From: JACRCT01 sp049841135
GTDB taxonomy: Bacteria; Myxococcota; Myxococcia; Myxococcales; UBA5297
DNA: 64,000 bases
Assembly: GCA_049841135.1 (NCBI GenBank)
Contig: JASGHK010000001.1
Coordinates: 1-64,000 of the forward strand
Direction: 5' to 3'
In this document: positions 1 to 7,960 of the stretch, piece after piece
Layout of the letters: each line of letters begins with the position of its first letter
Numbering within the stretch: position 1 is the stretch's first letter
The notes under the pieces: model-generated
What the model was told of the DNA's origin: nothing
Databases searched by the model: none
The model's input: the letters and a program-made list of their open reading frames with translations, nothing else
Position numbers and translations under genes: made by a program

Positions 1-2
1 TC

Positions 3-147
3 TTGGCATGCGAGTTGACGAGGAAGCCCGATGACATCATGACAAATGACGGGGTCCAGGGGTTCGGCGCCCGCTTCGTGGAGGCCCCCGAGTTCGACCG
101 CACCGGTCCTGCGCCGCTACCTGCTGCCCGTTAAGAAGCGCGGCTGA
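3..147 (+). CDS. C-terminal end of a possible PilZ-like protein, frameshifted and cut by the window edge
   Basis: Only the last ~48 codons are visible. One frame gives a plausible Gly-Phe-Gly-Ala-Arg-Phe-Val stretch ending near position 105. The neighbouring frame then gives Leu-Arg-Arg-Tyr-Leu-Leu-Pro-Val and a TGA at 145-147. Removing one G from ACCGGTCC (about 103-109) joins them into one tail. A 'G-x-G-x-x-F-V' strand followed by a helix is how many PilZ (c-di-GMP receptor) domains end, but the diagnostic N-terminal RxxxR and DxSxxG motifs lie outside the window, so the family is only a guess. Confidence 0.35.
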
Positions 148-219
148 CGGGCTGTCCAGGCAATCGTTCGGCGGGGCCTGCGTACGGCTTGTTGCTGTCC
201 CATGCCTTCCGGAGGCTCC

Positions 220-507
220 ATGCAGTTCGTCCCGATTGATCTCGCGCAGGTGCTCGCCGTCGTCATGGGCACCTCCATCGTGCTCGTGCCGGTCATCGGC
301 CTGACGGCCCGCTTCGCCTTCAAGCCCCTGGTCCAGTCGCTGCTGGCCCTGCGCTCGCCGCCCGAGTCGACGCAGCGCATCGCCGAGCTGGAGCGGCGGG
401 TCGCCCAGCTCGAGCAGCAGCTGCGGCAGGCCCAGTTGCCCACGGCCGTCCCTGCGAATTCGTCGCTCGGCGAGCCGGTGCGGGAGCAGGCGCGCCTGAG
501 CGGCTGA
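220..507 (+). CDS. Small membrane protein with C-terminal coiled coil
   Basis: A 95-residue protein of unknown function. The ATG at 220 is preferred to one at 202 because GGAGG lies at 211-215 with good spacing. Residues ~8-30 form one hydrophobic helix, followed by a basic/aromatic interface. Residues ~52-72 are a Leu/Glu/Gln/Arg heptad-like stretch predicted to be a coiled coil, and the tail is low-complexity. The likely topology is one membrane anchor with a cytoplasmic oligomerising tail. It is convergent with the ferredoxin-like gene, only 5 bp separating the stops. No family recognised. Confidence 0.65.
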   Translation: MQFVPIDLAQVLAVVMGTSIVLVPVIGLTARFAFKPLVQSLLALRSPPESTQRIAELERRVAQLEQQLRQAQLPTAVPANSSLGEPVREQARLSG

Positions 508-512
508 GCGAG

Positions 513-1568
513 CTACTTCTCAGGCTTCGGAGCGCGCGGCGCGCGGTAGCGGCGCCACCAGCGCCAGTGCGTCAGCGACGTGCCCACGACGAGCCGCTCG
601 ACCGGACGCCAGCGGAGCGCCCGGTGCAGCAGCCGGTAGGCGCCGAACATCGCGGCCATGGTGAGCACGGTCTCCAGAACGTTGCGAGCCGCCGTCGCGG
701 CCAGGCCAGGCCCCATCAGGAACGGCAGGACCTGGTGGAGCAGCGGGTAGACGAGCGCCGTCATCCCAAGCGAGAGGAGCACCAGCAGGCCGACGAAGAA
801 GCCGTGGGCGGTCTCGATGGCCCGCTTCGGGCACTGGTTCATGCAGCGCATGCAGCTCTCGCAGCGCCAGGTCCAGAACGGCCGACCGTCGACCATCTTC
901 AGCGCGCCGATGGGGCAGCCCTTCACGCAGGCGTTGCAGGCGTCGCAGTCGCGCGAGGCGATGAAGGACTTGGCGAGCAGGAAGCGACCAACGAGGTAGT
1001 AGCCCATCGCGATGGGCGAGATGGCCAGGTCCTGCGGCAGGTCCCACAGCGCGCGAAGGTCGCCGCGGCCGTCGAGGAGCAGGCCCGCGAACTGCCGGCT
1101 GAGCCGCTCGCAGCGCTCGTACAGCGCGCGGACGTTGTCCTCGCGCAGCCCCGGGTGGAGCGAGATCCAGTTCGAGGGCAGGTCGATGGGGCGCATCCCC
1201 ACCACCCGGTAGCCCTTCAGCGTCAGCACCAGCGCCGCCCACAGCTGAGTGAGGCCGCTCAGCCCCGGGAGGGGCAGGCCGAAGAAGCGGACCCCGGCGC
1301 GCGTGTTGACGATGAAGGCGCGGTTCTTCCGGGGCGCGCGCGGAAAGGCCGAGAGGAAGGAGAGCGTGACCGGCGGGAAGTTGAAGCCGTGGGTCGGCGA
1401 GGCGAAGCCGACCACGTCGTCGTCGCCGAGCTGGACCGAGCGCGGGTCGGTCTGGGAGAGGTCGTCGACCTGGGCCGCCTCGCCGCGCTCGCGCCAGGCT
1501 CCGGCGATCCAGTGCGCGACGTTGCGAGCGTTGCCGGTGCCGGAGAAGTAGAAGAGCCGGAGAGTCAT
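513..1568 (-). CDS. EFR1-type flavodoxin/2[4Fe-4S] ferredoxin protein with C-terminal membrane anchor
   Basis: A 351-residue electron-transfer protein. It opens with a flavodoxin FMN-phosphate loop (FYFSGTGN, residues ~5-12), then a flavodoxin-like fold to ~residue 190. Two bacterial ferredoxin clusters follow at ~residues 220-265 (CxxCxxCxxxCP, then a second CxxCxxCxxxCP), so two [4Fe-4S] centres are expected. After these come two hydrophobic helices (~265-325) and a basic tail, placing the redox domains at the inner membrane. It is the third gene of a minus-strand operon and its ATG overlaps the glycosyltransferase stop by ATGA. The substrate is unknown; a reductase partner for cell-surface or lipid chemistry is an inference from context only. 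Confidence 0.9.
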   Translation of the reverse strand: MTLRLFYFSGTGNARNVAHWIAGAWRERGEAAQVDDLSQTDPRSVQLGDDDVVGFASPTHGFNFPPVTLSFLSAFPRAPRKNRAFIVNTRAGVRFFGLPLPGLSGLTQLWAALVLTLKGYRVVGMRPIDLPSNWISLHPGLREDNVRALYERCERLSRQFAGLLLDGRGDLRALWDLPQDLAISPIAMGYYLVGRFLLAKSFIASRDCDACNACVKGCPIGALKMVDGRPFWTWRCESCMRCMNQCPKRAIETAHGFFVGLLVLLSLGMTALVYPLLHQVLPFLMGPGLAATAARNVLETVLTMAAMFGAYRLLHRALRWRPVERLVVGTSLTHWRWWRRYRAPRAPKPEK

Positions 1569-2744
1569 GAGGAGGCGGCGCCGATCCACGCCGCCCCGCG
1601 GGGCCGCAGCAGATCGAGGAGGAGCTCGGCCACTGCGCGGGAGCGCTCGCTCCAGTCGTTGGCGCGGGCGTAGGCGATGCGGCGCTCGCGCAGGGTGGGA
1701 TCGGACTCGGCGAGCGCGGCGCGGATGCCGTCGGCGAAGGCCTTGGGGCCGCTGGCGACGTAGAGCAGCTCGCCGATCCGCTCGACGTCGCTGACCGGCG
1801 TGGTGACCACCGGGGTGCCGAAGCAGAAGTACTCGTAGATCTTGATGGGGTCCGCGGCGCGGGCGACGACGCCTTCCTTGAAGGGGATGAGCGAGACGTC
1901 GAAGCTGGCCATCGCCTTGGGGACGTCGGGGTAGGCGCGGTAGCCGGGCAGCACGACGTTCGGCAGTCGGGCGAGCGCGGAGACGTTCACGCCGCGGCGC
2001 ACCGGGCCGACCAGGACGAACTCGTGCTCGGGGAGCTCGCGGGCGGCGCTTGCGAGCAGGTCGATGTCCACCCATTCGTAAAGGGCGCCGAGGTAGCCGA
2101 TTCGCTTGCGCGGGCCCTTGGGGTCCGCGGGGCGGGAGCAGCGGACGAACTCGTCCACGCAGACGCCGTTGCCCAGCACCTGCACGCGCTGGCCGCCCTT
2201 GGACTCGAGGTTCTGGGCGAGCGCCGGGCTGACGGCGAGCGATGCGGCGCTGCGCTGGAGGAGGTCGCGCTCCCAGGCCTGGAAGCGGGCGAGGCGGGCG
2301 GGCTCGGAGTGCACGCGCAGGTCGTCGAGGCAGTCGTAGACGACCTTCGAGCAAGGGTACGCCTTCGAGGACCGGCGCCCAGCGCGGCGTGGAGACGATG
2401 GCCACCGGAGGCGGACGGCCGAAGAGCGCTGCCCGGAGCCAGGTCCGCTGCGCGGCGTCGTGCAGGCGAGGGACGACCGGCAACCGGTCGGAGATCTTCG
2501 GGATGGACGGCGGCATCGGCAGCACGAGGAGGTCGTCCGGCGCGTCGTGCGGGTGCCGCAGGCGGTTGAGCGACTTCTTGAGCGAAGGCGGCTCGACGAA
2601 GGTCACCCGCGCGCCCAGGGCCCGCAGCCCCAGCGCCAGGTAACGCGAGCGGCCGAGCAGTGCGAAGTCCCAGGGAACGGTCGCGAAGAACCAGACGTCC
2701 AGGCCGTCAAGCCGGGAGCTGGCGCTGGAGGTGGTCGTCGTCAC
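1565..2744 (-). CDS. Glycosyltransferase (GT-B fold), one frameshift
   Basis: A ~390-residue GT-B glycosyltransferase. The N-terminal half (GTG at 2744, overlapping the previous stop as GTGA) runs to ~2370. The C-terminal half continues in another frame from ~2355 with VVYDCLDD-type residues, a motif common in this group, and a nucleotide-sugar half (GYLGALYEW..., EYFCFGTPVV) down to TGA at 1565. Deleting one base in the sequence GGCGTACCC (minus strand, near 2360) restores one frame, so I treat this as one gene. It probably transfers a hexose onto a polysaccharide or lipid carrier in the cytoplasm. It is the second gene of the operon with another glycosyltransferase and the ferredoxin protein. 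Acceptor and donor cannot be read from sequence. Confidence 0.85.
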
Positions 2745-3879
2745 GCCGCCACCTCCGCCGGGCCGTCCAGCGCGCCGCGATAGGCCGCCAGGGTCTGCTC
2801 GCCGGCACGCGCCCAGGTGAACTCCTTGAGGACGCGCGCGCGCAGCGTCAGGTCCTTCGGCTGGCCCAGCGCTTGTCCGACAGCCGCGCGCATCGACGTC
2901 GCGTGCGCGGGATCGAGATAGATCGCCTGGTCGCCGAAGTACTCGCGGGTGGAGCCGCGGTCGGTGGTCACCACTCGGGTCCCGGCGGCGGCCGCCTCCA
3001 GGCTCACCAGGCCCGGCGTCTCGTACCAGGCCGGCGCGACGTGCGCCTGGGCCTTCTGGAGCAGGGCGAAGAGCGTCGGCCGCGGCTGGGCGGGCAGGAC
3101 CATGGCCCCGGCGCGCACGGCGGCGGTGCGCACGCGGCGCAGATAGTTGGCGTGCATCGGGCCCGGGTCGCCCACCAGCACCAGGGGCATGCGGAAGCCT
3201 GCGAGCGCCTCGACGAGGGCGAGCTGGTTCTTGCGTGGCTCGATGCGCCCGGCCGAGAGCAGGAACTTCGGGGGAAGGCCGCGCGGCAGCAGCGCGGTGG
3301 CGGCCTCGGCGGGAGGCGGCTCGGTGGCGTTGACGACCGGTGCGATGCGTCCCCGGGCGCCCAGCTCGCGCAGCACCGCCGCCTCGGCGTTCGAGTTGGG
3401 CAGCAGGCAGCGCGCGTTCGACAGGAGGAAGGCGACCCGGTCGTCCCAGGGGGTCGGGGCCGCGGCGAGCAGAGGCGTGCGCCAGGGCCCGTCGGCGAGC
3501 AAGGCGCGGACGCCGTTCTTGGCGACGTCGGCGGGCACGCTGGAGAGCGCGCGGTGGAGCAGCTTGAGCGGCCCGACGTGGCCCTGCTGCTCGAACTGGG
3601 CCATGGGCCAGTGGATGGTCGACAGGACGAAGGGCAGTCCGGCCTTGGTGAGCGCCTGGGCGTGCACGAGGGTGTCGAGCCGGGTCAGGTGGAAGAGGTG
3701 GGCCAGGTCGTAGCTGCCGCGGGGCGGGACCGAAGGCTCGCTCCGGAGAGCTGGACCTGCACGCCCAAGGACTGCAGCGCGTCGCGGGTGCGCAGGATCT
3801 GGGTGACGTCGCCGCCGCCGACGGTGGAGAGGTCGGAGCGCACACAGAAGAGGACCTTGAGCCCGGTGCCAGCGTTCAT
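2741..3879 (-). CDS. Glycosyltransferase family 4-type, one frameshift near the N terminus
   Basis: First gene of the three-gene operon. ATG at 3879 gives MNAGTGLKVLFCVRSDLS..., a classic GT4 N-terminal strand with the glycine-rich GGGD segment. The frame breaks around 3725-3745 and resumes at SYDLAHLFHLTRLDT... to the stop at 2741. The C-terminal half holds the GT4 donor-site features: GRIEPRKNQ (phosphate contact), then WYETPGLVSLEAAAAG (Glu motif) and GSTREYFGD. Expected role: retaining sugar transfer in exopolysaccharide, O-antigen or glycolipid synthesis. Unlike the other breaks in the window, this one needs -1 or +2 rather than +1. An upstream in-frame ATG at 3900 is possible but neither start has a strong ribosome site. 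Confidence 0.86.
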
Positions 3880-4019
3880 GGTGGAGCGAAGCTCTACCAC
3901 GGCCGGCCGTGCAAAGGCCCGTTGCAGGTTGCGACGGGGCGTAGCGCAGAGGCTCGAGGGAAAGGTCCGTCATTCCGCCGGGTTCGGCTCTGGCAGGAGG
4001 GTTGCCATGTCACCGCGGC

Positions 4020-4784
4020 ATGACCTGCCTGCTCGCCGCCACAGCCGCCGCCCTGACCCTGTCCGCGCTCTCGGCCGAGCCGGACGCCGCGACCCGCTAC
4101 GCCGACGCGCTCGCTCGCCTGGAGAAGGACCGGGCCGAGCTCGCGGCGCAGTACCAGAAGGGCAAGGCGAAGGAGCGGCCGGAGGTCCTCTCACGCGCAC
4201 GCGACCGGCTCTCTCGCGCGCTCGACGAGGAACTGGTGCCCGCCTGGTACGGAACGCCGTGGGAGTTCTATGGCGTGTCGGAGACGCCCGGTTCGGGGGC
4301 CATCGCCTGCGGCTACTTCGTCTCCACCGTGCTGCGCGATGCGGGTTTGCGCGTCGAGCGGGTGCGGATGGCCCAGCAGGCGAGCGAGTACATCGTCCGC
4401 TCGCTCGCTCCGGCCGCGCGTATCCTGCGGCTGAAGAACCAGACCAACGCCCAGGTGATCGACCAGGTGCGCAAGCAGGGGGACGGCTGGTACGTGGTGG
4501 GGCTCGACTACCACGTCGGGTTCATCCGCATCGACGGCGACGCGGCGCGCTTCTGCCACTCGTCCTACTTGGGCACCAAGGCGGTCACGTGCGAAGCGCC
4601 GGAGCTTGCGGGTGCGCTCGTCTCCACGCTCCACGTCGTCGGGCCGGCGTTCGCCGACGCGCGAGTGGTCGACTGGCTGCTGCAGCGGCCGGTCCCGACG
4701 CAGGTGCCGCCCGCGCCCGCGAAGAAGACGGCGGCTACGAAAGCTCCAGCAGCTTCGGAAGCACCTCGCCCGCCTTCCCTGTGA
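4020..4784 (+). CDS. Secreted papain-like (NlpC/P60-type) cysteine hydrolase candidate
   Basis: About 254 residues with an N-terminal signal sequence (MTCLLAATAAALTLSALSA). A charged helix follows, then a compact domain with GAIACGYFVSTVLRDAGL (~residue 100; Cys as candidate nucleophile) and GLDYHVGFIRI (His candidate), the spacing seen in NlpC/P60 and related papain folds. It may act on the cell wall, but the exact family is not certain. Start choice is awkward. A good GGAGG at 3996-4000 is correctly spaced for ATG 4007, which is in another frame; dropping one G from CCGCGGCATG would fuse that start to the signal peptide. The Pro/Ala/Lys-rich tail overlaps the convergent sirtuin gene by 50 bp. 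Confidence 0.7.
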   Translation: MTCLLAATAAALTLSALSAEPDAATRYADALARLEKDRAELAAQYQKGKAKERPEVLSRARDRLSRALDEELVPAWYGTPWEFYGVSETPGSGAIACGYFVSTVLRDAGLRVERVRMAQQASEYIVRSLAPAARILRLKNQTNAQVIDQVRKQGDGWYVVGLDYHVGFIRIDGDAARFCHSSYLGTKAVTCEAPELAGALVSTLHVVGPAFADARVVDWLLQRPVPTQVPPAPAKKTAATKAPAASEAPRPPSL

Positions 4785-5463
4785 CCACCTCGTCGAAGGC
4801 GCCGGCGTTCTCGGGCGACTCGAGGCCCACGTACACCGAGCGGCACGGCTCGCCGTTCTGCTGGCGGTAGCGGACCTCGCGGACGAGCCCGGCGGCGGGG
4901 TAGACGAGCCCGGAGCTGCCGACGCACAGGAAGAGATCGCAGGCCTGCACCTTTCGCTGGATGAGGTGCATGTCGAACGGCATCTCGCCGAACCAGACGA
5001 TGTGCGGGCGGATGCGCGAGCCGCAGAGGTGGCACTTGGGGATCTGCTCGCCCGAGAGGTACAGGCCGTCGTCGGAGAACGGCTCGCTCCTGCAGGCCGG
5101 GTTCTCGCAGCGGCTCTTGGCGAGCTCGCCGTGCATGTGGACGAGCCTCCGTGACCCGGCGGCCTCGTGCAGCCCGTCGACGTTCTGGGTGCAGAGGAAG
5201 AAGCCGTCGCCCAAGTGCTCCTCGAGGCGGGCGAGCGCCAGGTGCGCCGGGTTGGGAGCGACCGCCTTCGCCTGCCGCCGGCGCTCCGAGTAGAAGCGCC
5301 AGACGAGCGTGGCGTCGCGCTCCCAGCCCTCGGGGGAGGCCACGTCCTCGACGCGGTGCTCCTCCCACAGTCCGTTGGAGTCACGGAACGTGCGCACGCC
5401 GCTCTCGGCGCTCACTCCCGCGCCGGTCAGCACGAACACCTGGGTCTTCTTGGAAATCCTCAT
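4735..5463 (-). CDS. cobB: Sir2-family NAD-dependent protein deacylase (class III-type sirtuin)
   Basis: A 242-residue cytoplasmic sirtuin that removes acyl groups from lysines using NAD+. Visible motifs: GAGVSAESGVRTFRD (NAD binding, ~14-28), TQNVDGLH (~92-99), catalytic HGE (His111), four zinc cysteines (119, 124, 144, 147), GSSGLVYPA and the NAD-adenine region near the end. The FYSERR segment carries Tyr58 and Arg61, the pair that in class III sirtuins (CobB, SIRT5) binds the carboxylate of succinyl- or malonyl-lysine, so desuccinylase activity is expected in addition to deacetylation. ATG 5463 has no strong ribosome site and overlaps the stop of a short upstream ORF. The 3' end overlaps the convergent gene. 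Confidence 0.93.
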   Translation of the reverse strand: MRISKKTQVFVLTGAGVSAESGVRTFRDSNGLWEEHRVEDVASPEGWERDATLVWRFYSERRRQAKAVAPNPAHLALARLEEHLGDGFFLCTQNVDGLHEAAGSRRLVHMHGELAKSRCENPACRSEPFSDDGLYLSGEQIPKCHLCGSRIRPHIVWFGEMPFDMHLIQRKVQACDLFLCVGSSGLVYPAAGLVREVRYRQQNGEPCRSVYVGLESPENAGAFDEVVTGKAGEVLPKLLELS

Positions 5464-5669
5464 CGCGACACCCCGAGCGGAGAGGCAAGCAGCGCGAGCC
5501 TCTTCTCGACGCGATCCATGGACTTTGCTCTCACCACGTTTCCCCCACGAGAGGGCAGTGACCGCAGCCACCCTTGCTCCATGTTGATGGGTGCTGACAT
5601 ATCTTTAGCAACCCTTCGGCGATTCTCATCGGCAACGCCCGACAAGCCTCGAAGCCGAGGCTCCCGCAC
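5460..5669 (-). CDS. Possible small ORF coupled to the sirtuin gene
   Basis: A 69-codon ORF whose TGA (5462-5460) overlaps the sirtuin ATG as ATGA, the usual geometry of translational coupling. The product is basic, with no recognised motif, and the stretch 5540-5700 has visibly lower GC than its surroundings. It may equally be untranslated leader. The rest of the gap 5670-5825 shows only a terminator hairpin (see next entry). Confidence 0.22.
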   Translation of the reverse strand: MREPRLRGLSGVADENRRRVAKDMSAPINMEQGWLRSLPSRGGNVVRAKSMDRVEKRLALLASPLGVSR

Positions 5670-5771
5670 AGTGGGACGCTACCTGGGGTCCTCCAGAAGA
5701 AGAAGGCACTGGCGGCACGGGTCCTCTCCCTGGGCCTCGGTCCAACCTCGCCCCGGACCCCGCGCCGGGTT

Positions 5772-5808
5772 CCCCCTCTCCGCGAAGCTCGCGAAGCCGG
5801 AGAGGGGG
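5772..5808 (-). terminator. Hairpin downstream of the membrane cyclase gene
   Basis: A perfect 11-bp inverted repeat (CCCCCTCTCCG at 5772-5782, CGGAGAGGGGG at 5798-5808) with a 15-nt loop, 18 bp after the stop of the minus-strand cyclase gene. There is no strong T tract, so it may end transcription imperfectly or only protect the 3' end. Confidence 0.5.
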
Positions 5809-5825
5809 TCAGGGGGTGAGGCTCG

Positions 5826-7895
5826 TCACTTCTGGGCCATCTTGAACGCGCCGGGCCAGTCGGCGGGCGCCACCGTGCCTAGCTGCTCCAGGCGCTTGAG
5901 CAGCGCGGCGCAGGCGGGGTCCTCGGGCCAGAGCGTCCGGGCCGCCTCCAGGCGATCGCGGGCCGCCTCCCAGTTGCCGTCGACATAGCGGTCGACGCCG
6001 GCGTCGAAGGCCTGGCGGAACTCCGCGTAGCGCGCGGGAGGCTCGAAGTCGTAGGTGAAGATCGATACCGGTGTCTTGGTGCCCACGACGACGACGCGGT
6101 CGATGCGCCGGGTCTGGGGCCGCAGCTCCTCGGGCGCGTGGGCGGCGATGTCCTCGGTCACCAGCAGCCAGGTCCCGAACTGCTTGTTGGCCGACTCCAG
6201 GCGCGAGGCGATGTTGGCGGCCTCGCCGATCATCCCGTAGCGGCAGACCCGCTCGTTGCCGATGCGCCCGGTGGTGACCACGCCCTTGTGGATGCCGATG
6301 CGGGTGCGGATGCGCCGCAGCGTCCCGTCGCGCCAGGCCGGGTGCGGCAGCAGGTGTCGCCACTCCTCGGTCTCGGTGATCCGCTCCAGCGCCTGGATGA
6401 TCCGCACGCCGGCGCTGAAGGCGCGCCGCTCCTTGCCCTCGCCGGCGAGCGTGACGATGAAGCCGTCGCCGGTGTGCTCGAAGATGTCGCCGCCGTGCTC
6501 GGCGACCACCGCGGCGCTGTGCCGGAAGTACTCGTTGATGGCCGTGAAGCCGTCCTGGCCGAAGGTCTCCATCAGCGAGGTGAAGTTCTGCATGTCGGTG
6601 AAGGCGATGGCCCAGTCGCGCGAGCGGACGGTGGGACCGGCGTCGGCGTTGAGGATGTTCTCCCGGGCCTCGGAGTTGACGGCGGCCACCAGGCGCTCGA
6701 GCAGCGGGATGAAGACGCGCTGCAGGAAGGTCACCGGCTCGGTGTCCTCGACGTGCCGCAAGAAGCCCAGGGCGTCGTTGCGGCGGATGGCCTGCTCGAT
6801 GGAGCCCTGCAGGTCGCGCAGGGGCCGCAACAGGATCCGGTCGGTGGCGCGCACGAAGAGGGTGCTCATGGTCACCATCACCAGGACGATGAACAGCGCT
6901 AGCAGGATGTCGAGCTGGGCGCCGGCCAGGCGCTCCTCGCGGTGGGAGATCCACAGGACGCGGCCGCCCTCCTCGTAGCGTCCCAGCTCGTAGGCGGCGA
7001 GGCCGCGGGCCCGGGCGGCCTCCTGCGCCTGGGCGAGGCTCGAGGTCGTCGAGGGCGCGAGCAGGAGCACGCGCGGGTCGGCGCGCAGCACGTCCTCCTC
7101 GGCCTGGAGGAGCGCGGTGGCGGTGGTCCGGGAGAGCTGGCGCAGCGACTCGTGCAGGCCGTCGCGGGCGGTGAAGGCCTCGCGCAGCGGGATGAAGAAG
7201 AGCGCCAGGACCACGAAGAGGGCGACGAGCGAGTTGAACTGCGTCTCCAGCTCGTGCTGCAGCTGGGTGGCGCTGGCCTCGGCCGCGGTGCCCCCGGCGG
7301 CGCGGGCGCGGCGGAAGAAGAGCGCGTCGCGCAGGCGCAGCATCGTCCGGCTCTGGCGGGCCAGCCGCGACAGGCGCGTCACGTAGACCGACATCCGCAG
7401 AACCCGGGCGTTGGGCCAGGCGCCGCTCTCGGCCTGCGTCGCGTAGACGGCGGCCGGCAGCTCGGTCAACAGCGAGGCCGTCGCGACGAGGTCGACCAGA
7501 AAGTACAGGCTGAAGAGGTAGTCCTTGCCGAAGGCGACGAGCCGCAGCAGCAGGTCCAGCGAGAAGACGGTGAAGAAGACGCCGACGGCGGCGAGGTAGC
7601 CCGGCTCCTGCAGGCCGGCGGGGTTGGCCAGCGTGTACGCCGGGAAGCCGAACACGGCGGAGAGCGTGAAGAGGCCGACGACCAGTTCCCACGGCGGGCT
7701 GCGCACCAGGACCTGCAGGCGCGCGCGCCAGCCGGGCGGCGCGGCCGGGGGCGAGGGCGCTGCGGCGAGCGGCGCGCGAGCAGGGGACTCAAGTGGGCGG
7801 ACCGGCGCAGGGGCTGAGGCGCTCACGTCGGTGACTCTCGGTGCGGGTGGGGAGGGACGCTCCTGCTGGGTATCGGGAGCCGCCCGCGCCGTCAA
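5826..7895 (-). CDS. Class III nucleotide cyclase with voltage-sensor-like six-helix membrane domain
   Basis: A 689-residue signalling enzyme. After a Pro/Ala-rich N terminus come helices at ~70-90, 101-122, 126-146 and an Arg-rich helix 163-190 with Arg every third or fourth residue (164, 167, 174, 177, 180, 183, 187, 189), as in S1-S4 voltage sensors. A fifth helix (219-240), an ~87-residue extracytoplasmic part and a sixth helix (328-350) with a HAMP-like linker precede the cyclase domain (~425-600). Metal aspartates 434 and 477 and the transition-state Asn561/Arg565 are present. The purine-selecting Lys is Glu473 and the Asp position is Arg/Gly, as in guanylate rather than adenylate cyclases. 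Product (cGMP or cAMP) is therefore open. The listed start is TTG; GTG at 7826 is an alternative. Divergent from the kinase gene. Confidence 0.88.
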   Translation of the reverse strand: MTARAAPDTQQERPSPPAPRVTDVSASAPAPVRPLESPARAPLAAAPSPPAAPPGWRARLQVLVRSPPWELVVGLFTLSAVFGFPAYTLANPAGLQEPGYLAAVGVFFTVFSLDLLLRLVAFGKDYLFSLYFLVDLVATASLLTELPAAVYATQAESGAWPNARVLRMSVYVTRLSRLARQSRTMLRLRDALFFRRARAAGGTAAEASATQLQHELETQFNSLVALFVVLALFFIPLREAFTARDGLHESLRQLSRTTATALLQAEEDVLRADPRVLLLAPSTTSSLAQAQEAARARGLAAYELGRYEEGGRVLWISHREERLAGAQLDILLALFIVLVMVTMSTLFVRATDRILLRPLRDLQGSIEQAIRRNDALGFLRHVEDTEPVTFLQRVFIPLLERLVAAVNSEARENILNADAGPTVRSRDWAIAFTDMQNFTSLMETFGQDGFTAINEYFRHSAAVVAEHGGDIFEHTGDGFIVTLAGEGKERRAFSAGVRIIQALERITETEEWRHLLPHPAWRDGTLRRIRTRIGIHKGVVTTGRIGNERVCRYGMIGEAANIASRLESANKQFGTWLLVTEDIAAHAPEELRPQTRRIDRVVVVGTKTPVSIFTYDFEPPARYAEFRQAFDAGVDRYVDGNWEAARDRLEAARTLWPEDPACAALLKRLEQLGTVAPADWPGAFKMAQK

Positions 7896-7960
7896 CTGCG
7901 GGCTCCAGCGGACGGTCCCTTGACGCCGGGCGCATGCCCGCCCGATCCTCGGCGCTTCGA

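Noticed and set aside
513..3845. A single 1110-residue minus-strand ORF
   Set aside because: It is only a run-on frame crossing three real genes; the true products lie in it and in two other frames.
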